A stretch of 64,000 bases of DNA from Pseudomonas silvicola (GCF_026651855.1 NZ_CP093280.1:3078001-3142000), one strand, 5' to 3'. Positions 52,164 to 60,403 are shown, numbered from the stretch's first letter. Made by a program: numbers and translations. Notes: generated by a model not told the origin, from the sequence alone.

Positions 52164-52190
52164 AAAAAAAGCCCGCAGCGAGCTGCGGGC
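52164..52190 (-). terminator. Rho-independent terminator after the second amidohydrolase
   Basis: Stem GCCCGCAG/CTGCGGGC with a 4-nt loop (52171-52190), followed on the minus strand by a run of seven T (52164-52170). It sits between the convergent amidohydrolase and MFS genes and may also end the plus-strand transcript weakly. Confidence 0.85.
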
Positions 52191-52219
52191 CAAGAGGAGC
52201 GTGTCGTTAGCGTGGTGTT

Positions 52220-53410
52220 TCAGTCGCGGTGGCCTTCGAGCAGGCCCTTGAGGTTCGTGCTCATGATCAGTTGGGTGTCTTGCGGGCTGAGGTCTTCGAT
52301 GTCCTTGAAGAAATCCAGTGGATGAGTCAGCCCTTCAGGATGCGGCCAGTCGCTGCCAAACAGGATGCGATTGGCGCCGATCAACTCGATGACCTTGGAC
52401 ACTGGGTCTTCGTAGAACGGCGAAACAAAGACGTGTTTGCGGAATGTTTCGACGGGATCGCGCGTGAACGATTTGGGCATTTTCTTGTAGTTGTGCGCCA
52501 GGCGGCCCAGCAGCGGCTCAAGCCAGGATGAGCCGTTTTCCAGTGAGGCAACACGTACGTCCGGGAAACGGTCGAACACACCGTGGCAGATGAGGGCGGC
52601 CAGAGTGTCCGAGATCGCCCGGCCCATCCAGTCCAGGACTTCGCCGAAGACATCTTTTTCGAATGGGCGGAATTCCCCTTTGCCGCCCGCCGTCCACCAG
52701 CGATAGACCTTGTCGTAGCCAGAGTCGGAGACGTGCAGCATCACGAAGATCTTCGCTTCGTTGACGCGGGCCCAGAACGGGTCGAACTCGGTGAAGCCCA
52801 TCGAGCGACCGCCTTTGATCCCGGCCACCGGGGCAGGGCGTATGCCGACGACCCGTGCACCTGACTTAATCACGAACTCCAGCTCTTCGACGGCCTGGTC
52901 AACGTCGTAAAGGTTGATCATCGGCACCGGGAACAGTCGGTTATCCCGGGCAAACCCACAGTCTTCAGCCAGCCATTGGTTAGCGGAGTGGAACAGGGCA
53001 GCAATCGCTTCCGGTTTGTGCGCGAGGCGCTCTTCGATCACCGAACCCAGGGTCGGGATGAACAACCCGGCATGAATGCCTTGCTCGTCCATCACTTTCA
53101 GGTGTGCCTCACCGCTGTAGAAGGCTGGATCGGACGGGATCGGTTCACCGCCAATTTCACGCAGGGACAGTCCCTGCGGGTTGTCGCCGCGGTACCACTT
53201 CTCATGGGAGCCCGGTGCCGCTACGACGTCGAAGGTCGGGTTGGGGATGTAGTCGCTGATGATGCCGCCCACCGCCAGCTTCGTCCGACCGTTGATTTGC
53301 ACGTACTGGAAGTCCTTGCGGAACTCCTTGGGCAGATGCCGCAGGAAGGCTTCCGGCGGCTCGTAAAAATGGCGGTCAACATCGTAGATCGGGTAATTGA
53401 CGGCACTCAT
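52220..53410 (-). CDS. Amidohydrolase-family (ACMSD-like) protein, second copy
   Basis: The 396-aa TIM-barrel protein starts with YPIYDVDRHFYEPPEAFLRH (DxH variant with Arg-His), followed by FVMLHVSDSG (His) near 225, LICHGVFDRFPDVRVASLEN near 270 and ILFGSDWPHPEGLTHP (Asp) near 350. These are the metal-binding strands of amidohydrolase_2. It is only distantly similar to the copy at 34717. GGAG precedes the ATG. It is divergent from an SDR gene across a TetR-type palindrome and is transcribed alone to the terminator. Decarboxylase or C-C hydrolase activity is possible; nothing specific can be claimed. Confidence 0.86.
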   Translation of the reverse strand: MSAVNYPIYDVDRHFYEPPEAFLRHLPKEFRKDFQYVQINGRTKLAVGGIISDYIPNPTFDVVAAPGSHEKWYRGDNPQGLSLREIGGEPIPSDPAFYSGEAHLKVMDEQGIHAGLFIPTLGSVIEERLAHKPEAIAALFHSANQWLAEDCGFARDNRLFPVPMINLYDVDQAVEELEFVIKSGARVVGIRPAPVAGIKGGRSMGFTEFDPFWARVNEAKIFVMLHVSDSGYDKVYRWWTAGGKGEFRPFEKDVFGEVLDWMGRAISDTLAALICHGVFDRFPDVRVASLENGSSWLEPLLGRLAHNYKKMPKSFTRDPVETFRKHVFVSPFYEDPVSKVIELIGANRILFGSDWPHPEGLTHPLDFFKDIEDLSPQDTQLIMSTNLKGLLEGHRD

Positions 53411-53438
53411 GGAATGCTCCTTTTGGTTTTGTTGTTCA

Positions 53439-53459
53439 AAGCTGACGATATGTCAGCTA
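53439..53459. promoter_or_regulatory. Predicted TetR operator 6
   Basis: AAGCTGACG-ATA-TGTCAGCTA in the divergent gap between amidohydrolase (start 53410) and SDR (start 53541); the right arm is the perfect consensus half-site. It is the rightmost member of the set. Confidence 0.75.
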
Positions 53460-53540
53460 ATATCAGGTCGTCAATACCGCTTTCCAAACATTCGACTGGC
53501 CGGTATTGCATCCACCAGAACGCAAAGGGAGTACGAGGTG

Positions 53541-54275
53541 ATGAGTCAAGTCCTAACCACTCGACAGGCTTTGGTCATTGGCGGCACCAGCGGTATCGGG
53601 CAGGCAACGGCCATTGCATTGCGCGACGCTGGCAGTGCGGTTCAAGTGACCGGCGTGAGTGAGCGAGAAGTGATTGAGTGTCAGGAAAATCCGCTGATGC
53701 GCGGGATTGAGGTGGCTTGCCTCGATGTTTCCGACGCCGGTGCGGTCGCGCAGTTGTTCCGCGACCTGGCGCGGCTCGATGTCCTGGTTAACGCCGCCGG
53801 TGTTGGGCGAGGCGCAAGCGAATTTTCAGAGGAAGGATTCCTGCGCACCCTGGAGATCAACCTGACCGGGACGATGCGAGCGTGTTATGCGGCGCATCCT
53901 TTGCTGCAACAAACCGGCGGTTGCGTGGTGAATCTGGCGTCGATGATGAGTTTCTTTGGAAGCCCCACGGCGCCCGCTTACGCAGCCAGTAAAGGGGGCG
54001 TTGCGCAATTGACCAAGAGTCTGGCGCTGGCCTGGGCGGCCGAGGGTATTCGGGTCAATGCGGTCGCGCCAGGCTGGATCGACACGCCCATGACCCGTGG
54101 CATACAGGCCGATGAGGCGCGCAATGCCAGGGTGTTGGCGCGCTCGCCGATGCGCCGCTGGGGCCGTGCACAAGAGGTGGCGGCGGGCATTGTGTTCTTG
54201 TGCTCCCCGGCGGCCTCTTTCATTAACGGAGTCGTGCTGCCCATTGATGGTGGGTATTTGGCCTGTGGTATCTAA
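53541..54275 (+). CDS. SDR-family oxidoreductase
   Basis: This 244-aa SDR reads GGTSGIGQATAIALRDAGSA near residue 12 (TG replaced by GG at the first cofactor glycine site). It has NAAGVG near 78, the Ser in NLASMMSFFG and YAASKGG near 145, and ends VLPIDGGYLACGI. GGGAG lies 9 nt before the ATG. It forms a single-gene unit under the sixth TetR palindrome, with a MarR-type palindrome just after its stop that belongs to the next operon. Substrate unknown. Confidence 0.88.
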   Translation: MSQVLTTRQALVIGGTSGIGQATAIALRDAGSAVQVTGVSEREVIECQENPLMRGIEVACLDVSDAGAVAQLFRDLARLDVLVNAAGVGRGASEFSEEGFLRTLEINLTGTMRACYAAHPLLQQTGGCVVNLASMMSFFGSPTAPAYAASKGGVAQLTKSLALAWAAEGIRVNAVAPGWIDTPMTRGIQADEARNARVLARSPMRRWGRAQEVAAGIVFLCSPAASFINGVVLPIDGGYLACGI

Positions 54276-54278
54276 AAT

Positions 54279-54294
54279 GACAATGTGTTGTCAT
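54279..54294. promoter_or_regulatory. Predicted MarR operator 1
   Basis: TGACAA-TGTG-TTGTCA, extended by A/T pairs on both sides, 102 bp before the phosphotransferase start. Core identical to the palindrome before the MarR gene at 58997-59012, apart from the spacer. A further 7-bp inverted repeat (GTGATGA 54339-54345 / TCATCAC 54356-54362) lies closer to the gene. Confidence 0.7.
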
Positions 54295-54396
54295 ATTGGT
54301 TATGTGGTGCCATAGTTGCGTTGCGCTGTTATCCCGCAGTGATGACAGCGTCTTCTCATCACCACAAAACCCATAACAACAAAAAGGGCAACGCAG

Positions 54397-55497
54397 ATGA
54401 CGCAGAGCCACACACAATCGATGCCAGGAGATGCAGCCGGAGCACTGTCGGATTTTGACGGTTTGCTGGATTGGTCAACGCTGCTGCCCTGGTTTGAACA
54501 TGCCAGGCTGCCGGGTAAGGGGCCCATTCAAAGCGTGCGAGCACTCAGCGGCGGGTCGCAGAACCACTTGTTTCTGATGCAGCGCGAAGGCGCTCGCTTT
54601 GTTCTGCGGCGTCCACCGCGTCATCTGCGGGCACACAGCAACAGCACGATGCAACGGGAAGCCAGGGTGCTGGCTGCGCTCAAAGGCAGCAATGTACCTC
54701 ACCCGGAACTACTCGCGGCCTGTTCTGACGACTCAGTCATCGGCGCCAGTTTTTACGTGATGGAGGCATTGGAAGGTTGCGCGCCCGTCGAGCAACTGCA
54801 AGGGCGCTACGCCACTGACAAACATTGGCGCTGGCAGATGGGCGAAGCGTTCGTCGATGCCGCGGCATCTTTAGGTGCACTGGATTATCAGGCGCTCGGG
54901 TTGGCGGACTTCGGCAAACCCGATAACTGGCACGGACGCCAGGTGGAACGCTGGCGCTCGCAACTGGACAGCTACCGCGAGACGCCCGGCTACGAACTGT
55001 CTGACTTGCACCAGATCGACCGAGTGGGGCAATGGTTGATGGACAACCTGCCCGCGGGTGGGCGCATCGGCATTATCCACGGCGATCTGCAATGGCCCAA
55101 CGTCATGTTTTCCCTCAAGGCTGCGAAGATCACCGGCTTGATCGACTGGGAGCTGTCGACCTTGGGCGACCCCTTGCTGGACCTGGCCTGGGTGCTTACG
55201 TCATGGCGTGAGCCGGGTGATCCGCAAGGCGGCAGCGGCGCCAATCCGATCGTTCGTCCTTGGGACGGGTTCATGAGCCGCGCTGACCTGGTGTCCTTGT
55301 ACGGCCAACTCTCCGGCCGCGATATGAGCAGCATGCCTTGGTACTTCGTGCTGGCCTGTTACAAGTTGGCCTGCCTGCTTGAGGGCACCTATGCCCGCTC
55401 GCTCTCGGGTAAGGCACCCACAGAGATCGGCGTGTACCTGCACGATTACGCCAGTTGGCTGATTCGCAAGGCACATCAACTGATCGCCGACGCCTGA
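54397..55497 (+). CDS. ACAD10/11-like phosphotransferase (APH family)
   Basis: The 366-aa kinase-fold protein has RALSGGSQNHLFLMQREGAR (nucleotide loop, about residue 50), FVLRRPP, the catalytic IIHGDLQWPNVMF near 228 and the metal Asp in GLIDWELSTLGDPLLDLAW near 250. It resembles the N-terminal kinase part of ACAD10/ACAD11 and LvaA of levulinate catabolism, which phosphorylate 4-hydroxyacyl-CoA. It is followed by an acyl-CoA dehydrogenase and SDR, the same combination. It is first in a five-gene operon behind a MarR-type palindrome. Phosphorylation of a hydroxyacyl-CoA is the favoured role; antibiotic resistance is unlikely. Confidence 0.87.
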   Translation: MTQSHTQSMPGDAAGALSDFDGLLDWSTLLPWFEHARLPGKGPIQSVRALSGGSQNHLFLMQREGARFVLRRPPRHLRAHSNSTMQREARVLAALKGSNVPHPELLAACSDDSVIGASFYVMEALEGCAPVEQLQGRYATDKHWRWQMGEAFVDAAASLGALDYQALGLADFGKPDNWHGRQVERWRSQLDSYRETPGYELSDLHQIDRVGQWLMDNLPAGGRIGIIHGDLQWPNVMFSLKAAKITGLIDWELSTLGDPLLDLAWVLTSWREPGDPQGGSGANPIVRPWDGFMSRADLVSLYGQLSGRDMSSMPWYFVLACYKLACLLEGTYARSLSGKAPTEIGVYLHDYASWLIRKAHQLIADA

Positions 55498-55532
55498 ACG
55501 CGCCAGCGCCACTCAACCAAGAGAACATCAAC

Positions 55533-56831
55533 ATGTGGGATTTTGCGACCGACGCCGAATTTCAAACGAAGCTGGACTGGATCGACCGTTTTCTGATTGA
55601 GGAGGTCGAGCCGCTGGACGTGCTCTTTCCTTCGGTCAGCGTGGTATACGACACGCAACACGCCAGATCCCGGGCCATTCTAGGGCCGCTGCAAGACAAG
55701 GTGCGTGAGCAGGGGTTGTGGGCGTGCCACCTTGATCCGCACTTGGGCGGACAGGGTTATGGCCAACTCAAATTGGCGTTGATGAACGAACGCCTGGGCC
55801 GCTCGTTGTGGGCGCCCACGGTCTTTGGGACGGCAGCGCCCGACACCGGAAACGCGGAAATCCTGGCAATGTTCGGGACACCCGAGCAAAAGGCCCGATA
55901 CCTGCAACCGCTGTTGGACGGACGGATCGTTTCGTGTTTTTCCATGACCGAGCCGCAGGGCGGTGCCGATCCACGCGAATTCACCACCCGTGCAATTCGG
56001 GATGGAGACCGCTGGCTGATCAGCGGCGAGAAGTGGTACTCGTCCAACGCCCGTTACGCGTCTTTCATTCTGGTGTTGGCGGTCACTGATCCTGATGCGC
56101 CGATTCAGTCGCGGATGTCGATGTTCATCGTGCCCAAGGAAGCGCCGGGACTGGAAATCATCCGCAATGTGCCGCACATGGGCGAGCGTCTGGAGCTGGA
56201 CGAGGCCACCGAAGGCTACCTGCGTTATAACCAGGTCAGCGTGCCCCTGGACCATATGCTCGGCGCGCCGGGGGGCGGTTTTGCCGTGGCTCAGGCGCGC
56301 CTGGGCGGCGGCCGTATTCATCACGCCATGCGTACGGTCGGTCAGTGTCAGCGTGCGCTCGACATGATGTGCGAGCGCGCATTGAGCCGACGGACGCAGG
56401 GCACGTTGCTCGCGGATAAAACCACCGTGCAGGTGATGCTTGCCGACAGCCAGATCGAGCTGGAGCAATTGCGCCTGCTGGTCATGAAAACCGCCTGGCT
56501 GATTGACCACAGCCACGGAGATCCACGCAAGGCGCGTGGCCATATCGCGATGGTCAAGGTCGCGATGGCGAAAACCTATCTGGAGATCGTGCGGCGTGCG
56601 ATCCACTTGCATGGTTCGCTGGGCGCGACCTTTGAAACCCCATTGGCGTACATGTGGCTGAACGTGCCGACCATGGCCTTGGCTGACGGCCCCACCGAGG
56701 TGCATCAAATCACCGTGGCGCGCGAACTGCTGCGCGCACACAAAGCGGCGCAAACGCTGTTCCCGAGCGAGCACTTGCCGCCAAAAATCGCTGCAGCGCG
56801 CGTGCGTTATGCCCACCTCCTTGAGGATTGA
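55533..56831 (+). CDS. Acyl-CoA dehydrogenase (ACAD10/11-type partner)
   Basis: The 432-aa protein shows CFSMTEPQGGADPREFTTRA near residue 140, SGEKWYSSNARYASFILVLA near 170, GRIHHAMRTVGQCQRALDMM near 275 and LHGSLGATFETPLAYMW near 370. The pattern with YSSNA is typical of ACAD10/11-related enzymes. In that family it removes the phosphate from a 4-phosphoacyl-CoA. ATG 55533 is chosen from the family N-terminus; the frame back to 55455 overlaps the kinase gene. Gap to the kinase gene 35 bp; overlap region with the SDR at its end. Confidence 0.9.
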   Translation: MWDFATDAEFQTKLDWIDRFLIEEVEPLDVLFPSVSVVYDTQHARSRAILGPLQDKVREQGLWACHLDPHLGGQGYGQLKLALMNERLGRSLWAPTVFGTAAPDTGNAEILAMFGTPEQKARYLQPLLDGRIVSCFSMTEPQGGADPREFTTRAIRDGDRWLISGEKWYSSNARYASFILVLAVTDPDAPIQSRMSMFIVPKEAPGLEIIRNVPHMGERLELDEATEGYLRYNQVSVPLDHMLGAPGGGFAVAQARLGGGRIHHAMRTVGQCQRALDMMCERALSRRTQGTLLADKTTVQVMLADSQIELEQLRLLVMKTAWLIDHSHGDPRKARGHIAMVKVAMAKTYLEIVRRAIHLHGSLGATFETPLAYMWLNVPTMALADGPTEVHQITVARELLRAHKAAQTLFPSEHLPPKIAAARVRYAHLLED

Positions 56832-56833
56832 CG

Positions 56834-57583
56834 ATGAACGCCAACACGGGGTTATTCGACCTGTCCGACAAGGTCGTGCTGGTCACGGGGGGCAGTCGCG
56901 GGCTGGGTTACCAGATGGTCAAAGCGTTTGCCGGGCATGGGGCGCACGTGGTCATTGCCAGCCGTAAGCTGGAGGCGTGCGAGCAGGTGGCCGCCGAGGT
57001 GCGCGCGTTGGGGCGGCGGGCGCTGGCCGTCGCCTGCCATGCCGGTCACTGGAATGAAGTCGAGGCGCTGGTCGAAACGGTGTATGCCGAATTCGGGCGC
57101 ATCGACGTATTGGTCAACAACGCGGGCATGTCGCCGGCAGTGCCCACCCATGAAGTGACCGAAGCGCTGTTCGACAAAGTCGTCGGGCTTAATTTCAAAG
57201 GGCCGTTTCGGCTTAGCGCCCTGGTGGCGCAGCGCATGGCCCAAGGCGAGGGTGGTTCGATCATCAATATCAGTAGCACCGGGGGCCTCAGGCCCGCACC
57301 GCAGATCATCGCATACGCGGGAGCGAAGGCCGCGTTGAATGCAATGAGTGTGGGGCTTGCGCAGGAGTATGGCCCCAAAGTGCGAGTCAACACGATTTCC
57401 GCAGGCCCGTTTCTGACTGATATTGCCAAGGCGTGGCCCGCCGAAAGGCGTGAGCGGTGCGACAACGCGTTGGGGCGCCCGGGCCTGCCGGAAGAAATCA
57501 TCACCACGGCGTTGTACTTGGCCAGTCCTCATTCGAGCTACACCACCGGATCACTGATCAAGGTTGATGGCGGCTTGCCGTGA
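56834..57583 (+). CDS. SDR-family oxidoreductase
   Basis: The 249-aa classical SDR has TGGSRGLGYQMVKAFAGHGA near residue 18, NNAGMSPAVPTHEV near 96, the Ser in NISSTGGLRPAPQ and YAGAK near 160, and ends IKVDGGLP. GAGGA precedes ATG 56834; a TTG six bases upstream overlaps the dehydrogenase stop. It follows the ACAD directly. In lva-like operons an SDR in this position oxidises the 3-hydroxyacyl-CoA or a keto group; here this is inference. Confidence 0.9.
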   Translation: MNANTGLFDLSDKVVLVTGGSRGLGYQMVKAFAGHGAHVVIASRKLEACEQVAAEVRALGRRALAVACHAGHWNEVEALVETVYAEFGRIDVLVNNAGMSPAVPTHEVTEALFDKVVGLNFKGPFRLSALVAQRMAQGEGGSIINISSTGGLRPAPQIIAYAGAKAALNAMSVGLAQEYGPKVRVNTISAGPFLTDIAKAWPAERRERCDNALGRPGLPEEIITTALYLASPHSSYTTGSLIKVDGGLP

Positions 57584-57662
57584 ACGGGAACGCTATGACG
57601 GCTATCGGCATAAAGCGCAGATCCCTGCCTGTCATCGGCAAGAAAGGAACGAGGCAGATGCA

Positions 57663-58499
57663 ATGAGCGATTGGCATTATCAGACAGCGGTTGTCACGGG
57701 CGCGGCGAGCGGCCTCGGATTGGCGATGGCGCGGGCGTTCGGACGACTGGGTACGCAGGTTGTGCTGGCGGATTTGCCAGGCGCGCCGTTACGTCAGGCG
57801 GTCGCACACCTGTCGGCTGAAGGGCTGCGCGTGCAGGCGGTGGCAGTGGATGTTACGGACATCGACAGTGTTCAGGCGTTGGCACGGCAAGTGGATGAAT
57901 GGGGTGGTGCCGACGTGCTGTGTAACAACGCCGGCATCACCGGTGATCGCCCCCGGGAGTGCTGGGCGCAGGATCCGGCGAACTGGCGGCGAGTGCTGGA
58001 CGTCAATCTGCTGGGGGTTGTGCATGGCCTTCATGCTTTTGTGCCGCGAATGATCACCAGCGGGCGCCGCTGCCATATCGTCAACACGGCGTCGATGGGC
58101 GCCTTGATTGCCTTGCCGTACATCGCACCTTACATCGCCTCGAAACATGCACTGTTGGCGCTGAGTCAGTCGCTGCGTTTGGAGTTGAAGCAGACGGCTG
58201 CGGATATCGGCGTGTCGGTGCTTTGTCCTGGCCTTGTCAACACCGCAATGACCGGACCGGGACGCGATCATCCTGACAGCCAGTGTGCGGCGCCCAGCGA
58301 TCCGGCTGCCGCGTTCGCACGCCAGGTCGACAACGCCTTGGGCGACGCGAAGGTCTCGGCCGCTGACGTTGCCGATGAGGTGGTCAGCGCCATTTGCAAT
58401 CGCCGGTTTCGAATCATGACCCACCCCGGATCACTCGACCTCGCTCGCCGGCATTGGCAGCAACTGCTGCACCGATCAAACCCTGAGGAATGCCTATGA
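57663..58499 (+). CDS. SDR-family oxidoreductase
   Basis: The 278-aa SDR shows VTGAASGLGLAMARAFGRLG near residue 10, NNAGITGDRPRECW near 85, the Ser in NTASMGALIALPY and YIASKHAL near 160. It has a longer C-terminal region (about 60 residues beyond the last conserved element) than FabG-type SDRs. GAGG lies 8 nt before the ATG. Its stop overlaps the thioesterase start (ATGA). The substrate is unknown; it is the second SDR of the operon. Confidence 0.88.
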   Translation: MSDWHYQTAVVTGAASGLGLAMARAFGRLGTQVVLADLPGAPLRQAVAHLSAEGLRVQAVAVDVTDIDSVQALARQVDEWGGADVLCNNAGITGDRPRECWAQDPANWRRVLDVNLLGVVHGLHAFVPRMITSGRRCHIVNTASMGALIALPYIAPYIASKHALLALSQSLRLELKQTAADIGVSVLCPGLVNTAMTGPGRDHPDSQCAAPSDPAAAFARQVDNALGDAKVSAADVADEVVSAICNRRFRIMTHPGSLDLARRHWQQLLHRSNPEECL

Positions 58500-58930
58500 A
58501 CATGGACACGACATTGCCACAGAACGCCGGATTCAATGCGCTGGCACCCCTGGAGAGCCTGGATAACTACCTGGCGCACCTCGGGATCGTGGGGGCACCC
58601 GAGGTACACGAGGACGGGATGAGCCTGTCTCTGCGTCTGCGACCGATTCACATGAATGGCGGCGCTTCGGCTCACGGCGGCTTGCTGATGACCATGATGG
58701 ACGTCGTGATGGCCTGTTCGACTCACCTGCGCGATAACCGTATGTGCGTCACTGTCGATCTGCAGACCCAGTTTCTGCGCCCTGGAGGTGGTGTCGGTAC
58801 GCTGATTACTGCGCGTGGCAGGCTTCGTGGCGGTGGCCGCACGCTGGTGTTTTGCGATGCGCAAATTCACAACGAGGCCGGTGATCTCCTGGCCATCGGT
58901 ACCGGGACGTTTCGTTTTGTTGGTCGTTGA
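58496..58930 (+). CDS. PaaI-type hot-dog thioesterase
   Basis: The 144-aa protein has the hot-dog helix HMNGGASAHGGLLMTMMDVV near residue 55, with HGG and Asp typical of PaaI/YigI thioesterases, and QTQFLRPGGGVGTLITARGR near 90. It hydrolyses acyl-CoA, probably to release trapped CoA. The ATG at 58496 has AGGA at 6 nt and overlaps the preceding stop. It is last in the MarR-controlled operon. Confidence 0.88.
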   Translation: MNMDTTLPQNAGFNALAPLESLDNYLAHLGIVGAPEVHEDGMSLSLRLRPIHMNGGASAHGGLLMTMMDVVMACSTHLRDNRMCVTVDLQTQFLRPGGGVGTLITARGRLRGGGRTLVFCDAQIHNEAGDLLAIGTGTFRFVGR

Positions 58931-58990
58931 ACGCTGCGCAGCTGCGCTTCGCGTGTGCGTTGTCCTGATCTGAGCATTTCGTCAGGCGTC

Positions 58991-59018
58991 AATAGATGAC
59001 AATCTATTGTCATCTATT
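58991..59018. promoter_or_regulatory. Predicted MarR operator 2 (perfect 13-2-13 palindrome)
   Basis: AATAGATGACAAT, spacer CT, ATTGTCATCTATT: arms fully complementary. It lies 16 bp before the GTG start of the MarR gene, so it probably mediates autorepression. Core TGACAA-N4-TTGTCA recurs at 54279. Confidence 0.8.
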
Positions 59019-59033
59019 GAGAGGAGAGCTCAC

Positions 59034-59534
59034 GTGAACGATCTACCCGTGAATGAGGGGCGGCTGGCATTTGACCGGTCTGTGCACACAGAGCAAGGGG
59101 CGCGGGTCGCCGAGTTGGTGGACGAAATTTTGCGGCTGCATGGCCGCGTGTTGAGCGTCAACAAAGCCTCGTCCCTGGGCAGTTCGGCCCAGGCGATTGT
59201 GTTGGCGGCGATTGTCGTTGCACCACAACCGCCTACCGTGGCCCGCATTGCACGCAGCCTCGGTCATGCACGCCAGGGCATTCAGCGAATCGCTGACGTC
59301 ATGGCGCAGCAGGGTTTGCTGGTGTATGCGGACAATCCGCATCATAAAACCTCGAAGCTGCTGATAGCGACCGAGCAGGGCAAGGAGGCGTACGCACAGG
59401 CGAACCGGGAAAGCGCACAGTGGACCGATCGGGTGGCTTCAGGGCTGAGTGCAGCCGAACTTGAACAGACGCTGGGCGTGCTGCGCCGGGTGCGGCGTAA
59501 TCTCGAACAAGATCATGTCGAGGGCTTTAGCTGA
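59034..59534 (+). CDS. MarR-family transcriptional regulator
   Basis: The 166-aa protein starts at GTG 59034 behind GGAGAG; the earlier TTG at 59007 lies inside the operator. The winged helix-turn-helix reads SAQAIVLAAIVVAPQPPTVA, RIARSLGHARQGIQRIADVM and LLVYADNPHHKTSKLLIATEQG (residues 52-120). It is followed 50 bp later by a crotonase gene. Two matching palindromes, before itself and before the phosphotransferase operon, define its likely regulon. The ligand is probably an acyl-CoA or acid of the pathway. Confidence 0.9.
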   Translation: MNDLPVNEGRLAFDRSVHTEQGARVAELVDEILRLHGRVLSVNKASSLGSSAQAIVLAAIVVAPQPPTVARIARSLGHARQGIQRIADVMAQQGLLVYADNPHHKTSKLLIATEQGKEAYAQANRESAQWTDRVASGLSAAELEQTLGVLRRVRRNLEQDHVEGFS

Positions 59535-59584
59535 TCACGTGTTGACGTGCGGGTGTCAACCTTACAGGAACTCAGGAGTTATCC

Positions 59585-60352
59585 ATGTCCGTACTGCTTA
59601 GGCGGCGAGAGCGCAGCATTGAAATACTCACCCTCAACCGGCCAGAGCGGCGCAATGCGCTGAACACTGAACTGATGTTTGAGTTGGGGCAGGCGTTGCA
59701 GGAAATCGCCCTTGATATCGACGTTCGTGCGGTGGTGCTGACGGCCAGTGGCGAGCAGGCGTTTTGCGCCGGAATGGACCTGGAGGCATTTGCATCGGCT
59801 GAGCAGGGCGCAGGCGTGAAGTCCCACCCTGGGTTTGATTTGCTCGTGCAGGGTCGCTTTCCCAAGCCGGTGATTGCGGCGGTCAACGGTTCCGCAGTGG
59901 CTGGGGGATTCGAGCTGATGCTGGGCTGTGATCTGGCGATTGCCGCACGGCACGCGCGATTCGGCCTGCCGGAAGTACGCAGCGGGCTGTTTCCGGCCGG
60001 CGGTGGTGTATTGCTTCCCGCCCGCATACCGCTGGCGCTGGCGCTGGAGATGGGGTTGACCGGCGCACTGATCGACGCTGACAGGGCACTCCAGTTGGGC
60101 TTGCTGAACCAGGTGGCCGACGCGGGCCTGGTACTGGACGCGGCGCTGGAATTGGCTCTTCAGATCGCCCGTAACGCTCCACTCGGTGTGGCCGCCACCA
60201 AACAGTTGATGTGGCGTTGCGCTCGGGAAGGCATGCAGGCGGCAAGCGCACAGATTGCAGAGCACGTCGCGACCGTGTTCAACAGCGAGGATGCCGGGGA
60301 GGGGGCGAGGGCGTTTGTCGAGAAACGCCCCGCCCAGTGGAAGGGCTGTTGA
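59585..60352 (+). CDS. Enoyl-CoA hydratase/isomerase-family protein
   Basis: The 255-aa crotonase has LNRPERRNALNTELMFEL near residue 18, the oxyanion segments AFCAGMDLEAFA near 62 and NGSAVAGGFELMLGCDLAIA near 105, and the Glu of FGLPEVRSGLFPAGGGVLLP near 135. The second canonical Glu position is not obvious, as in isomerases or other crotonases. CAGGAG lies 6 nt before the ATG. It probably shares a transcript with the MarR gene. Confidence 0.9.
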   Translation: MSVLLRRRERSIEILTLNRPERRNALNTELMFELGQALQEIALDIDVRAVVLTASGEQAFCAGMDLEAFASAEQGAGVKSHPGFDLLVQGRFPKPVIAAVNGSAVAGGFELMLGCDLAIAARHARFGLPEVRSGLFPAGGGVLLPARIPLALALEMGLTGALIDADRALQLGLLNQVADAGLVLDAALELALQIARNAPLGVAATKQLMWRCAREGMQAASAQIAEHVATVFNSEDAGEGARAFVEKRPAQWKGC

Positions 60353-60403
60353 GTTGAAACCGCGCTGCTTGCAGGGTACAGGCAGCGTCGGGCCAGCAAT
60401 TAC

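Noticed and set aside
54397-55497. Aminoglycoside resistance gene
   Set aside because: The APH fold is there, but the operon context and similarity to ACAD10/11 and LvaA kinases point to acyl-CoA metabolism.
49540-57583. One of the SDRs as FolM dihydromonapterin reductase
   Set aside because: All SDRs examined have ordinary cofactor and catalytic motifs and none sits with folE-folX or shows the FolM N-terminus.
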